Shown here: piece after piece, positions 23,740-34,437 of the stretch | How positions within the stretch are numbered: the first letter of the stretch is position 1 | How the letters are laid out: the number at the start of each line of letters is the position of its first letter | Assembly (NCBI RefSeq): GCF_910592395.1 | Contig: NC_088320.1 | Span: 11,900,501-11,964,500, forward strand | Direction of reading: 5' to 3' | Source: Lineus longissimus | Taxonomy: Eukaryota; Nemertea; Pilidiophora; Heteronemertea; Lineidae | DNA length: 64,000 nt | The notes under the pieces: generated by a model | The model's database searches: none | Seen by the model: the letters and a program-made list of their open reading frames with translations, nothing else | What the model was told of the DNA's origin: nothing | Made by a program: the position numbers and the translations under genes

Positions 23740-24205
23740 ACAAGAGAAAAATGTTCAAAAACATGACCAGCGAAGTGGTGATTTGGCAGAGCAGGAACTG
23801 GTGCTGCGGAGGTCGAAGTTTGCAAACGAAGTTAACCAGAATCTGAAGACTGGTAAATGGGAGGAATCTGCCCGCCAAGTTTCCAATCAGCCGAGGGAAA
23901 TGTGACAAGAAAATGAATCCAAACTAGAGAGAAATGTAACCAGCTTGCCTCAAAAGCGAAATAAGCATTTGGGATTACATGTAAGACGGCACACCAGAGA
24001 GGAAATGGCGGGGAGCAGCTTTGACCCAGTTATGAAGAAAATCATTGATCTACTTTTCAAATATGATGCAAGCTTCAATGGAGTCGATCTGGATGTTTTT
24101 GAGACCTCCATTTGCCCTGTAGTCAAGGGAAAGAAGACCATCAATGTGATGCAAGCCAGTGCCAGTGGTATGTATTCAATGTTCTATCATAACTTTCTGG
24201 AATAG
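23740..24205 (+). pseudogene. Decayed coding segment in copy-2 insertion, family unknown
   Basis: One plus-strand frame reads with coding-like composition from about 23740 to the TAG at 24203-24205. A single TGA interrupts it at about 23902, after a RQVSNQPREM stretch. The start ATG at 24006 and the alternative frame start at 23945 are arbitrary. The peptide is Lys/Glu-rich, then LLFKYDASFNGVDLDVFETS. I do not recognise the family. It lies next to THAP and P2RX7-like exons inside the same insertion, so a transposon origin is likely. Confidence 0.4.
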
Positions 24206-24658
24206 TAAGCATATTTGAGTTGGAAAGAGTTCATAATTAAAATGGTAAAACATTTCTCCGTGGCCATTTGCGGCAGTCGTCTTTAAACTCAATACCATGC
24301 AAACAACTGGCTGTTCAAAGGCAGTCATCTCATCTTCACGTTTGAGACCTAATCCTATTCCAATCAAAACCCTGACCTTACCCTTACCCCTAACACCAAC
24401 CAAACCCTACCCCTTCCCTTTAAAGGCCATATATCAAGGTTTGAAAACATGCTTGATACTCATGAAATATGTTGAGGGTTAAAAAAACAAGATCCCAGAC
24501 ATTAAACAAATTCTAATAATAAAGTCATTATTTAGTTATTTCAATTTTCAATTTTAAACTATTTGAATTTCCCACCACACACAACTTTAGATTAGTTCCA
24601 CATGTGGCCGCTAGGGATTTTTTGATGACGTAGATCAGGTCAGTCAGAACAAAGCAAG

Positions 24659-24811
24659 ATGGCTTCCGCATACAGTTCAGAGAGTGAGAGCAGTGAATTT
24701 GAGGATGTTTTGGTCGATACAGAAGGATATTTAAACGTTGAGCTGTACATGTTCGAGCCATTAATATCACTAGATCATAATGAGAGTGATCATTCGGACG
24801 AAAGTGATTAG
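24659..24811 (+). CDS. P2RX7-intracellular-domain-like N-terminal exon (transposon-associated)
   Basis: A well-placed ATG (context CAAGATGG) opens 50 codons: an acidic Ser/Glu-rich start (SSESESSEFED), then a GYLNV-x-LYMFEPL motif, an acidic tail and a TAG. This acidic leader followed by an EP-containing motif resembles proteins that carry the Cys-rich intracellular domain of P2X7 receptors and occur in transposon-related multi-copy families. The downstream frame 24815-25030 contains a Cys/aromatic block (CRCITCMIFEQ, then YCFASSVLYRQL) that could be the decayed continuation. The central WC-x-C-x2-C block is not seen, so the protein is truncated or disrupted. Confidence 0.4.
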   Translation: MASAYSSESESSEFEDVLVDTEGYLNVELYMFEPLISLDHNESDHSDESD

Positions 24812-25205
24812 AATTTGTGGTTAATCAATTTGCATGGCAGACCTGCCGATATAGCACAGAAGACATTGATAGACGGTTGCAGATGCATAACATGTATGAT
24901 TTTTGAACAGACTAATGTTGCACAATATTGTTTCGCCTCGTCAGTGTTGTATCGCCAGTTATGTCATGACGCTGAACTACTATTGAAAAGTGACGGTATT
25001 ATGCACAATCATCTTGACGTGACGATATAATGCCGTGCAACGTTAGATAGGCCTAGATGTCAGATGACAATAATCTGTCATTGACAGTGGCTGTCACTGA
25101 CACTGACCTATGTCGCTGTCACCTTGCTATGGCTGGAACACAAGAAGACACTATGCGGTATCACAGGCCCCAATGGGGCCTACACATTATGCATAACAAC
25201 CGACC

Positions 25206-25511
25206 TCAGCAGCCTCGGGCATTAAATGCAATTGACATGGTTGGAACAGCTGTTTTTAACAAGTGGCATTTAATATTCAGTTGGATGCAGATATCCGGCT
25301 TCATGTGATAATCCGTATCGATAAAGTGATCACTGCAAAGTTTGGCCGAAGGCCCAGGCTTCCAACACTCCAAACGTTTGCACTTCCGAATCCACAGCTT
25401 CCTCCTCTCTCGTTCAACTGGCTTTGGAAAATTATGAAAATGGGTCCCATCCGTCATTCGATTGTTCTTTGTGCTAGCCTTGACACAATTCGGAGCCACA
25501 CAATACACCAT
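25206..25511 (-). CDS. THAP zinc-finger exon (transposase or transposon-derived)
   Basis: From the ATG at 25511 (minus strand) the frame gives a complete THAP domain of about 90 residues. It has the N-terminal C-x4-C (YCVAPNC), a HFHNFP motif, a conserved Trp (LWIRKC), the CSDHF C-x2-H pair about 50 residues after the second Cys, and an LK-x-AVPT box near residue 88. THAP is a C2CH DNA-binding domain used by P-element and Kolobok transposases and their domesticated relatives. The frame ends after 101 residues, so this is a first exon or a truncated gene; no catalytic exons are visible. It exists only in copy 2. Confidence 0.85.
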   Translation of the reverse strand: MVYCVAPNCVKASTKNNRMTDGTHFHNFPKPVERERRKLWIRKCKRLECWKPGPSAKLCSDHFIDTDYHMKPDICIQLNIKCHLLKTAVPTMSIAFNARGC

Positions 25512-25539
25512 AGTGAATGAAACACATTACTTCCAGGTG

Positions 25540-25815
25540 TGCATAATTAATTAAGGCCCTCCTGCTTTTATGATTGCATGACATGTACAGATGACCTGAT
25601 CTACATCACAACTTTTGCTGAACCCGCCGCCTGGCTCTAACAAGCCAGTTGCTAGCCTGATCAGGTAATCAAGTTGTCAAACACATAATTGGCTATATCT
25701 TCAAAATGGATGGAGCTAATTGCATTTGGTTTTCTGTATTGTATAAAGTGTTAGGTACACTTTTGAAATCGTCTTACAGCAGAAAATGGCAAAAAACCTT
25801 GATATATGACCTTTA
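25540..25815. repeat. Displaced fragment of the unit (matches 7640-8200 with a gap)
   Basis: This end of the copy-2 insertion repeats text normally found in the unit downstream of the long ORF. A piece like 7647-7675 is joined directly to a piece like 7989-8195, skipping about 310 bp. It may mark a rearrangement that brought the THAP block here. Confidence 0.65.
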
Positions 25816-26054
25816 AGGAGTGTGCAATGAATACAACATGCAGAGGATTGCATAATTTGGAGGCCCAACAAAAGCCCTGCACTGGGCAAACAAGATTCGA
25901 TCATTAACAAACATCTATCTGGTGCAAGACCAGTTCTGTCATGGTTGATTGAACTGTTTCGTGCTTAGTCATCTGTGACAGTAAATTGGATTTATTGGTG
26001 TCATAAGAAAGAGGACATCATTAGGTAATAAATGGTTGTTGCCAATTTCCATAA

Positions 26055-26244
26055 TGTGACCCGTCACATCATAACCAGGCGCATATCGCACAGAAGATGA
26101 GCCTAAATGACACCAGGAGATAATGGAAGAAATTGACCTGCTCATATTTCACAAAAGACAGACAATAGAGAAATGAACAAACAGTCCGTCTCAACCTGCC
26201 AAGCTCAGAGCGACATGCGCCTGGTTTTGATGTGACGGGTCACA
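26055..26244. mobile_element. 190-bp TIR MITE, TGTGACCCGTCAC ends (copy 2)
   Basis: TIRs of about 36 bp start TGTGACCCGTCACATCA; the outer 30 bp match at 29 positions. Copy 1 has the uninterrupted site (CCAAAATGTTT near 3137). The target duplication is short and A-rich and cannot be resolved. The same 190-bp element is at 45591-45780. Confidence 0.85.
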
Positions 26245-26568
26245 AATGTTTACACATGTCCAAGAATTTAACAAATTAATCTCGGTTTCTTTTTTTAAAA
26301 TACCCTGTATAATCTATATGTACATGTATATCAAATCCACGGAAAATCTGTAGATAATTTCTTCATAAAGGATCTAGTAAGGTTGTACAAATTTACAAAT
26401 TATACATATTATGCAGATTCTATACACGCTTAGATTATAGCATTCATGCAATTTTCTTTAACGTCTGCTACAGAAAGTTGGCAGTGACATCATCAAAATA
26501 TCGAGAAAGCAGGTCGTCCGATAGAGAAATCTATTGGCTGAACTCTCGTAGACCGTGTAAATGCAATA

Positions 26569-26931
26569 GCATTCCGCGAAGTTACTATTTATAGCTCACA
26601 ATGTCATTTGCATAAGATATTGATGACGTTTTAGTCACGTGACAGTCGGACATCGACACTTATTTCTACGCATTTGAGCTTATTTCAAAGTCAATTATCT
26701 TTGACCCTGCATTGTTTTTAGCATGAATTATAGCATAGAGTCAGAGAGAGAAATATTCAGAACAATTATGTAGTATTTCCAACACTCGGACATGTGCCAG
26801 ATTGAATCTAACTGCCCTAGTTAGAAAGCCTGAATCCATTACGAAACCGCATGTTTGTCCGACATTGTCTGTAATTCAGCGATGGGGAAATAGAGGGCAG
26901 CAGCTGCAGTGACGTCATCTTCGCGGAATGC
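26569..26931. mobile_element. 363-bp MITE with GCATTCCGCGAAG ends, TA-flanked (copy 2)
   Basis: Inverted ends GCATTCCGCGAAG / CTTCGCGGAATGC are flanked by TA at 26567-26568 and 26932-26933. Copy 1 lacks it. The 363-bp length is identical in copy 3 (46119-46481). A TA duplication suggests Tc1/mariner-type mobilisation, but the empty site is slightly altered, so this is not certain. Its right end supplies a false GTG start to the PAN-like frame. Confidence 0.75.
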
Positions 26932-27033
26932 TATACATGACATAGATGGACTATTGCACGTTCTGACCAACATGGACAGAGCTTCAGCAAGATTAGTGTT
27001 TTCATCATTCCATTTAATGACAATGCATATTAG

Positions 27034-27262
27034 CGGAACCGATAATAATTTAACCTCTGCAATCTTACGAGTTCAGTCAATTCTTCGATGTAGCGTGGCA
27101 TGCTCGAATATTCATAGGTGCGTTGCTTTTTCCACCACCTACCACTTGAACGGCCATGACGGCCATAATCCAAGGTTAACCTGTTATCTTCGCAAGGATA
27201 CTGCTACCAAGGGCTGGAATTGCCGTGGCCGGAGAACAAGACATCGGTTTTGGAAAAAGCAG
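27034..27262 (+). CDS. PAN/apple-like domain exon, copy 2
   Basis: Same 229-nt exon as 3543-3771, with the same acceptor and GTAGCT donor. The only amino-acid changes I see are two substitutions to or from aromatic residues in the domain (TTYHL, TCYL). All cysteines are kept. Confidence 0.42.
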
Positions 27263-27392
27263 GTAGCTAACTTTTCAGTTTTCACATTCGCAACCTATTT
27301 TGCAATAAAGACATTAATTGCTTTTATTGCGGGCACAACAAGTTAAACGCCGGTACGGTGGTGCCGTCGTTGGTCGCCCCCCCCCCCCCCCC

Positions 27393-27450
27393 TCATTAGC
27401 ACCGTTTTCTTATGTAACGGCACAATAACAGCATTGCTCCAAAGCTTTGG
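27393..27450. repeat. 58-bp LINE filler at deletion junction
   Basis: These bases equal 453-510 of copy 1 (LINE relic, same orientation). They sit between the poly-C tract and sequence corresponding to 5764 of copy 1, replacing about 1.85 kb. They look like templated filler at a repaired break. Confidence 0.85.
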
Positions 27451-27858
27451 AGCAATGAATTTGAACATACTCTAAACCTCGAATACAGGGAATGATGCTC
27501 CGCCCCCAATCGTTACATTGGTTTTGAATGGGAATTGGCAAATAAGTATTATTCTCTTATCAATGGCATGAGCCAATGGAGTCGCATGTGCTATAATCAC
27601 GCTCTGATCTTGGCTGACATTGACAGTGAAACGATTTCAACATCACTGGTTATAGTAGGCCCATTTATTCTAGTAAAAGAGACCCGTTGTGTCGTTTCTT
27701 TAGAATTGATATTGAGGTTCTAGAATCCCTCTTCCATTGTAATGATTGGTGGCGGAGCCTCATTCCTTGTATTCGAGGTATTCATCCTTTATAACCCGAA
27801 CACTACATTCAGAGATGTCATATACATATCTCAACTTTCAACCGAAACGCCGAACTAG

Positions 27859-28968
27859 CAGAGGGGCAACTATCGGTCGTACCGTGATGTAATTATCTAT
27901 GGCCAATTCCCAGCGTGGGCGGCATCGGTATTTTACCACACGAAGTTAAGGGTCATAGTCACGGTGGCCTTTTTTCATTACACCTTGAGCTCTCATCGTA
28001 ATGTCTACGTCTTCAGCCAAGAGACTATAAGTGGAGATTTTAGAATGACATGTCATTTTCATTTTTACGAGCTCACCTACATTGCTGGCGAATTTGACGA
28101 TGATGTAATAGGTGTTAGCACTCGTCGTGGACAGAAGTCTGCCTATGAAAAATTTCGGGCATTTCTATTCGATTTGAATGGAAAAGGTTATTGCCGAAAA
28201 TTGATTTTACCGTATGATGAACTTAAGAAAAGCCTCGGTCCGAGAAATTCGACGTTCGAATATTTCAAAATGGTTTCATGCGGTGAAAATGTTTTCTTAG
28301 AGATGACCTTTCGATGCAAATTTAAGAAGCACAAGTACAGGGAAAATACCCTTTCTATATCTTGGTTAGATTGGTATAAAATAGTAAACGTAGGGTTCGT
28401 TCTTAAACTTCAGTATGTAAAACGCCTAAAAGGGAAGCGCTACTCTCTCATGTATGAAGCCGACATAGTTAAATCACTTAATATGGATAACATCATACTA
28501 GAAGATATCAAATGTGATTTAAATGGTTATCTCTATAAATCATCAGGCAGCGCACATCCAATCACCATCTTAGAAAAACCGTACGAGCATAATACATCCA
28601 CGTCGATTATCTTTCGCGATGATTTCTTCAGAAAATTTGGAGACTCTCCAATTGTGTCTTTGCTCGGGTCTTATAATGTTGTCATTGAGGTTCATCGGTC
28701 GAAGGTTGTCACCAACGTCATTTTAAGTGACCCTAAGGAGAACTACAAGTTTCATTCTAAGAAACACGCTAAATTAATTTTTATGTTAAACTTGGAGCCA
28801 TGCCTTGAACAATCAGATGTTAAAGCTAGGCCTACGTTATTGATGACATTAGATGCCCAGTTTGTCTCATATTATATGCTTATTGTTGATGCGAATGAAA
28901 GAATAATCGCCTGGCCAAAATTTGGTTCTAATAATAAGCAGTTGACGGCAAAAGCATTTACTGTGTGA
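27859..28968 (+). CDS. Unrecognised long ORF, copy 2 (307 aa from first ATG)
   Basis: Counterpart of 6163-7272. It is open from after the stop at 27856 to the TGA at 28966-28968, with the first ATG at 28045. By eye I count about seven synonymous and about 27 amino-acid-changing differences from copy 1, clustered in part around an LKGKRYSLMYEADIV stretch. No frameshift separates the copies over more than 1.1 kb. Family and function are unknown. Confidence 0.55.
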   Translation, partial: QRGNYRSYRDVIIYGQFPAWAASVFYHTKLRVIVTVAFFHYTLSSHRNVYVFSQETISGDFRMTCHFHFYELTYIAGEFDDDVIGVSTRRGQKSAYEKFRAFLFDLNGKGYCRKLILPYDELKKSLGPRNSTFEYFKMVSCGENVFLEMTFRCKFKKHKYRENTLSISWLDWYKIVNVGFVLKLQYVKRLKGKRYSLMYEADIVKSLNMDNIILEDIKCDLNGYLYKSSGSAHPITILEKPYEHNTSTSIIFRDDFFRKFGDSPIVSLLGSYNVVIEVHRSKVVTNVILSDPKENYKFHSKKHAKLIFMLNLEPCLEQSDVKARPTLLMTLDAQFVSYYMLIVDANERIIAWPKFGSNNKQLTAKAFTV

Positions 28969-31900
28969 AAAAAAAGTATTTTGTGTTTTAACTGAACTGC
29001 GTGAACAAAACTCCCATTAAATGTAATACATGAAGCTGAGTAAAGGAAACCACTTGAAAATACAAATAATAGTGAGTTTTGAACAGTAAAAGCCTCAGAT
29101 TAAAATAAGTTCTTGATGTGAGCAGTTTCGGGGCGGTTGCGAAATCCTCACTTTTACTTTTATCCCGTGAATTGCATCACATTTTAGCATGTATTGTATT
29201 ATACAACCTAAGCCAGACCATCAACCTTGATCCTGGCCGGCTTTAAACATCCCTTAGTATTTGTTACATATCATTTCATTCATAGCAATGTTCCCTCGTC
29301 TGTATCGTGACAGGACCTCTTAAAGGCCACGACTCCTGCTTTTATGATTGCATGACATGTACAGATCCTCAAAGAGTAGACTTAAAGCTCCGCATAAAAT
29401 CAAGTTTGATCAAAATTTAAGCACCCAGTCCAGAGATAAAGCAAGATTAACTGTTTTGTTTACATGTTATGTAACAGCCTTGGTTAGGTTTCTAAGTGAA
29501 GTCAGGCGGCAAGTTTACTAACATAGATCAGACTGATGTTTGATTTCTTACTATAATGGTATAAATTTGTCTGTATTACCTTACCTTATTATAGGGTATA
29601 TCGAATGTCAATGAAAAACAGACTTCATATATCAATTTTAAGAGCATTCATTGATATTTGTCCTCCCAAGTAGGACAATAGCCTGATCGACATCACAACT
29701 TTTGCTGAACCCGCCGCCTGGCTCTAACAAGCCAGTTGCTAGCCTGATTAGGTTATCAAATTGACAAACACATAAATGACTATATCTTCAAAATGGATGA
29801 AGCTAATTGCATTGGGTTTTCTGTATTGTATAAAGTGTTAGGTACACTTTTGAAATCATCTTACAGCAGAAAATGGCAAAATACCTGGAGTTATGGCCTT
29901 TAAGGAAGGTGATAATACAGACATTGTACAGCTCCGAAGGGACAAGATTTTAGACTGTTAATGGTAATAATGCAAAACTTTCTCAAAGTAATTATGGTTT
30001 ATATCTATAAATCAAAGCCAGACTAGACATCGGTTCTTTCCACTTTTCAAAAACACGCAAGACATGGTTGCATGAAAAAACTACATTGATAATTCGGCTG
30101 ATAAGACTTTTCATACTCAACTATGTCTTGTAGTTGAACTTACACATGCGATACGCAGGACCGTCTCGTTTGAAAGACGTGACCGTCCTTTGAGTGAGAT
30201 TCAGCTCTCGGTCTGGTAAGCGAGAGAGAATTGGTGAAAACAGTTCGACGACTATACTTTTATTGCCTGCAGCTCTATACGTGTAATTGGGAATTAAAAT
30301 TGAAAGAATGCATTATTCGGAGGTTTCAGCTTGCATCTTCTTCAAGCTCAAAATCTTTGAGTTTGATATGCTTGCACACCCTGTTGTCCAGGTTTCATTA
30401 CAATATGGTTACATAGCTGCTAGCTATGATCCAGGTCAGATTACTAGAACCGACTGGACAAGAACGAATTAGGAGTTCGTACTTTCAGGGCGGTTGTTAA
30501 GATGATTACATTGAATTCATGCGAGGGTGGCGGTCCTTTTGGAGAATGTGCATGCGTGGAAGTCAGGCTGTTCTCTCAATTGTAATTGACACCAATTTCG
30601 AAATGCGTTTGAAAGGCTCCTTTCAAATAATACTAATTGATGCTGTAGACCGCCGGAGATGCCGTGATCTCATCTTTCTGCGGTAATTCGATTCATTTAT
30701 GTGATGAATACAGGTCAGTAGCAGCAATCGCTCCAAGCAATCAAAGGAATGGGCGGCATTTATTGCAATATGTTTGTTGTTGTTCTTCTTCTGGTTCTTC
30801 TTCTTCTTCATCAGTTAACGATTTTTCTGAGCGTGTTTGATGCTTTTCATCGACGCACGGAGAGCTAACTCGGGTCACATCGGAGTCAATATCGAAAATC
30901 CTTTTTTTGTGCAATTTATTGATTGCAACTACTTATGTAGAATAAGAGGTTACTGGACAGCCGACAGCTGGGTAATATTGCCCTTAATAATGCCAATATT
31001 TCTTTAAGGCCACCTCAAACCGAAAATCTCTAATGCCCACGAATTTTTAAAACACTTTTTATAGGTTAATCCAAAAATACCGGTTTTCACGGGAATGAGT
31101 AAAGTTACTGCTCGAGAAAAATGTGATTTGACCGTGTATCAGCTAATCACCCGGCCGATATATTAATCCAGTGAACGCCTACGCCGCCCATCATTGCAAT
31201 AAGGTGTTTAGTCTTTATACCAATCTATCGAACAGCGCGCCCGGCTTCAGTTACTCTACATGGCATGTCCCAACTCGTACAGGTGATAGTTTAGTGCTAA
31301 ATATGATAGGCAACAGGAAATCTATTATTTTAGGAATCTCGTGTTGCAGAGCCGATCTGATTAAAGCAAGGAAACTCTGAAAGCAATTATATGCTGCATG
31401 TTGGTTTTGATTCGTATGTCTTATGTTGGGTCGTGGCCGATCGATTTATAGATGTACGGAAAACATTCTCAAATGTAAAAGTTCAAGTCTAATTTCATAC
31501 AAATTTGATATAAAATTCATATAAAAACCAGTACATGTATATATGTACAATGTATATACATCTTATATAAAGTTGATGTATTCATTTGTGTATACTCTAT
31601 TCTTTCATTTACCTGTCCCACTACCTAGCCCATATACTGTCTTTTCCCACTTAACGCTGAACTGCATGCACAAAACCAGAGCGTCCCATGCGGCAATAGT
31701 AAGAAATTCAAACGATCGAAAGGTCCTTCTGAATATGGACTGAAACATGATAGACCTCCAATGCTTCGATGCGCTTGATTTCACAAACCAGCAAGTTACG
31801 AACAACAAATGCCGCGAGCACAGTGGGTAGTAGTACCAGACGGAGGAAGTAGTTCGCCTAGGGTTTTTTCGACACCCTCCGCACGGACTCCACTCGTTCC

Positions 31901-32436
31901 GGGACACTCACTTACTTGTTATTCGGCAGTGGTTAGCCTGTTTTTATTGCAGTAAAGAAATGTTAATCGGGATTTTATATTATATTTTATATTTGCCCCG
32001 GGTATTCATATAGGGAGTTGTGCGCTACTTTGCGCACAGCGCTTGGGTCGGGTGAGGCGGTTTTGTTATTATGTGACGTGTATTACGTGATGAATTCCAA
32101 TACGGTACTTCGAAAAATTAAGAGCGATCAACAACGTAAGGTGAAAGAGTACGACCAAAATAAAGGGGGAAAATTGCGGAAATGGATGAATGTTTTAAAC
32201 ATATAGTGGCCCCAATACTTTCCCGGTTTATTTTCGTGTAATCCCACACTTTTGATTTAATAGATGACCCCATGTGCAAATTCAACCTGCTGAAATCGCC
32301 CCTTATGTTAATGAGTATGCCCATATATAGAAAGAACAAAAAATGCTATTTCTCCGAGATCGCTGCAAAGTTTACTCATTTAACCCAGCGAGGGCCATCT
32401 CCATATCAACCACGACTTTCAGGAAACATTTCGAGG
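28969..32436. other. Non-coding interval of copy 2
   Basis: Counterpart of 7273-10455. A block near 31135-31347 without a copy 1 equivalent is a candidate insertion, but I could not define its ends. No gene is recognised. Confidence 0.55.
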
Positions 32437-32943
32437 TCATCCCATCTGAACTGACGGAGGAGATGTGTGATAAACTATTTCAGCTCTACGTCCATTATAG
32501 TAGTGATGTCTGACCGTCAATGACAACACTGATGACGTCAGGTACATGTCCTGTTCTACAACCACGGACTTGTAATCTATGCCAATACTCACTCGCACAT
32601 TGTCTGGAGCATCCGCCTGAAGCTGCTGAATGACGTCACCATCTGGTGTCAAGCCTCTGAAGTTGACCGCGGCTCGTCCTTTTCGTCCGTCTGTCGTAAC
32701 TACTAGAGTCACCGTGCATCCAAGTTTTGGGTTGCCTCGGGATGATCTAATGTCAACATTCCCAGTCGCTTCCATTTTTGATCTTGGCACCATATAAAAC
32801 AACACGAACGTCTCATTCATGTTCATGATGACATCAGAATCATCGTCTCTGATGAGGTCGGCAAACTCTCCCCGGTATGAACGAAATGTTAGACCTAGGA
32901 ATAAAGGTCCCAGGAACAATAATACTGATATTGTTAAAGGCAT
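32437..32943 (-). CDS. Predicted secreted protein, 168 aa, family unknown (copy 2)
   Basis: The minus-strand ATG is the complement of 32941-32943 (context GAAGATGC); a TTG two codons upstream is not a credible start. The first about 20 residues are a strong signal-peptide-like leader (MPLTISVLLFLGPLFLG). After it come an acidic stretch, a possible N-glycosylation site (NET), one Cys (GCTVTL) and beta-strand-like alternation to HHYYNGRR. The match to copy 1 breaks after an AEIV motif, so the last about 10 residues may be intron read-through and the true exon may end there. An AT-rich TATATT stretch lies 65-75 bp upstream (33008-33016). The copy 1 version is broken. I do not recognise the family. 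Confidence 0.55.
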   Translation of the reverse strand: MPLTISVLLFLGPLFLGLTFRSYRGEFADLIRDDDSDVIMNMNETFVLFYMVPRSKMEATGNVDIRSSRGNPKLGCTVTLVVTTDGRKGRAAVNFRGLTPDGDVIQQLQADAPDNVRVSIGIDYKSVVVEQDMYLTSSVLSLTVRHHYYNGRRAEIVYHTSPPSVQMG

Positions 32944-33543
32944 CTTCAAGAGATTTGGCCCGTTTGATTTAATATCAGCACTACATGGACATGCAAACCC
33001 GGGGTAATATATTTAATTTCTAATCACATCACTTCCATCAAAGACAGTTTGCTGAATTTTTATTTGGGGAAGCCCGTGAAGAAAGCTCCTAATGAATATG
33101 GATTTTCCAATATGATCACGGAGTTAAAGATGGCAGGTGACTAGCAGCATTAGGCCGTCTTCAGCGACAGACCAAGGAGGATTCCGCGGTGACGTCACGG
33201 CTTTTCCAAGATGGCGCTGCAGATTGTAAACAAACTCGATCCACGGCCAAGGGAAAATCAAGTCATCAAATAAAGTTAGATTTTTCGCATCAAATCAGAG
33301 TTATTAGTACTTTTCTGCTATGAAATAAGTCTTTAGACAATAAATTATCATTTGAATAATGAAAAGTGCTGTTTTGATGGGAAAAAATAGGGTTTTTTAA
33401 ACCGAATAGCCGGGCACCGAACTTCCAAAATTAGCGATGGTTTCAAAACAGTCTCCCAAATATGGGGCAATCTCTTCATTACCATAATGGGATTTGGAGG
33501 CGTGGTTACAGATTTTACAAGTTTGAGACCTATAGAACCTAAA

Positions 33544-34437
33544 ACTCGCATAGATCCCTATAGATCCCCTCTATTTGTCGAGTTAGCGCCCCTGTAAGTT
33601 CATGCATTTTCGGACACTAGAACGAAATCTTCCTGCAGATATCGCGGTTTCGGTGATGATTTAAGGAGAAATTGACTGTACTTAGTGTTGTATGGGACAG
33701 AAATGAGTTCATACTTCATGAATATATGAATATTTTATGATATGGGCGGGCTTCTAAGTCAAAACAATAACAAACTCAACTGCATCTCTACCGTGTATCG
33801 CATAGTGCATTGCCTAGTGTATTTCATAGTGTATTTTAGCGGAGACATTATATCCGTACTTTGGCCACGCCAAACGTCTTTTTTATTCGTGGAAGTTAAT
33901 CTGATATGTAAGTTTTATTTTACACAGGAAGAATTCATACTAGGTATTGCAATATTTCATATCTATTGGGTTTTTGTGTACAGGAGCGCACCAGACAGTG
34001 GGACGTGGAGATGTGTTCAGATCTGGTGCTGTCAGTAGACTGAATCTGATTGGCCATAGCGGTCAGTCATATGGGACAAGGAGGATACCGCGGTGACGTC
34101 ACATCACGTGATCACATCCCATATTACTGATCGCTATGGCCAATCAGAGGATCTAGGAATATTAGAAATTATATGGATTTTTGACATCGATAAACCCAAA
34201 ATGTGCATCAAAAACAACCTGCACATTGATGGAATACCAGTTTTTCCTGTTTATATATATCTCCATCCTTACAACGAAGTTAATAGAATCCAAATACATT
34301 GTATGCATTCGATCGACCATACCTTTAACACCGTGAAATCGAGGAATCTGGCAATAAAAAACAGATAATTGAGGAGTGTCATCTTGTTTCCGAAATTTGG
34401 TTCAGTGAGGTTGTTACCTCCGCAATTACTGGACTCA
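33544..34437. mobile_element. Insertion of about 890 bp in copy 2 with internal hairpin
   Basis: Copy 1 reads straight through here (around 11635). The block contains the GGATACCGCGGTGACGTCAC text of the dispersed GTGACGTCACGG family and an inverted repeat at 34045-34148. Frames 33742-34038 and 34093-34368 are open but not recognisable. The ends have no obvious TIR. Confidence 0.6.
34045..34148. repeat. Long hairpin (about 32-nt arms, about 40-nt loop)
   Basis: TCTGATTGGCCATAGCGGTC ... and its complement ending GCTATGGCCAATCAGA pair at all but two positions over about 32 nt. The loop contains GTGACGTCACATCACGTGAT. Confidence 0.88.

Noticed and set aside
32947-32949. TTG start two codons upstream of the secreted-protein gene
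   Set aside because: The ATG at 32941-32943 has a better context and directly precedes the hydrophobic leader; animals rarely start at TTG.
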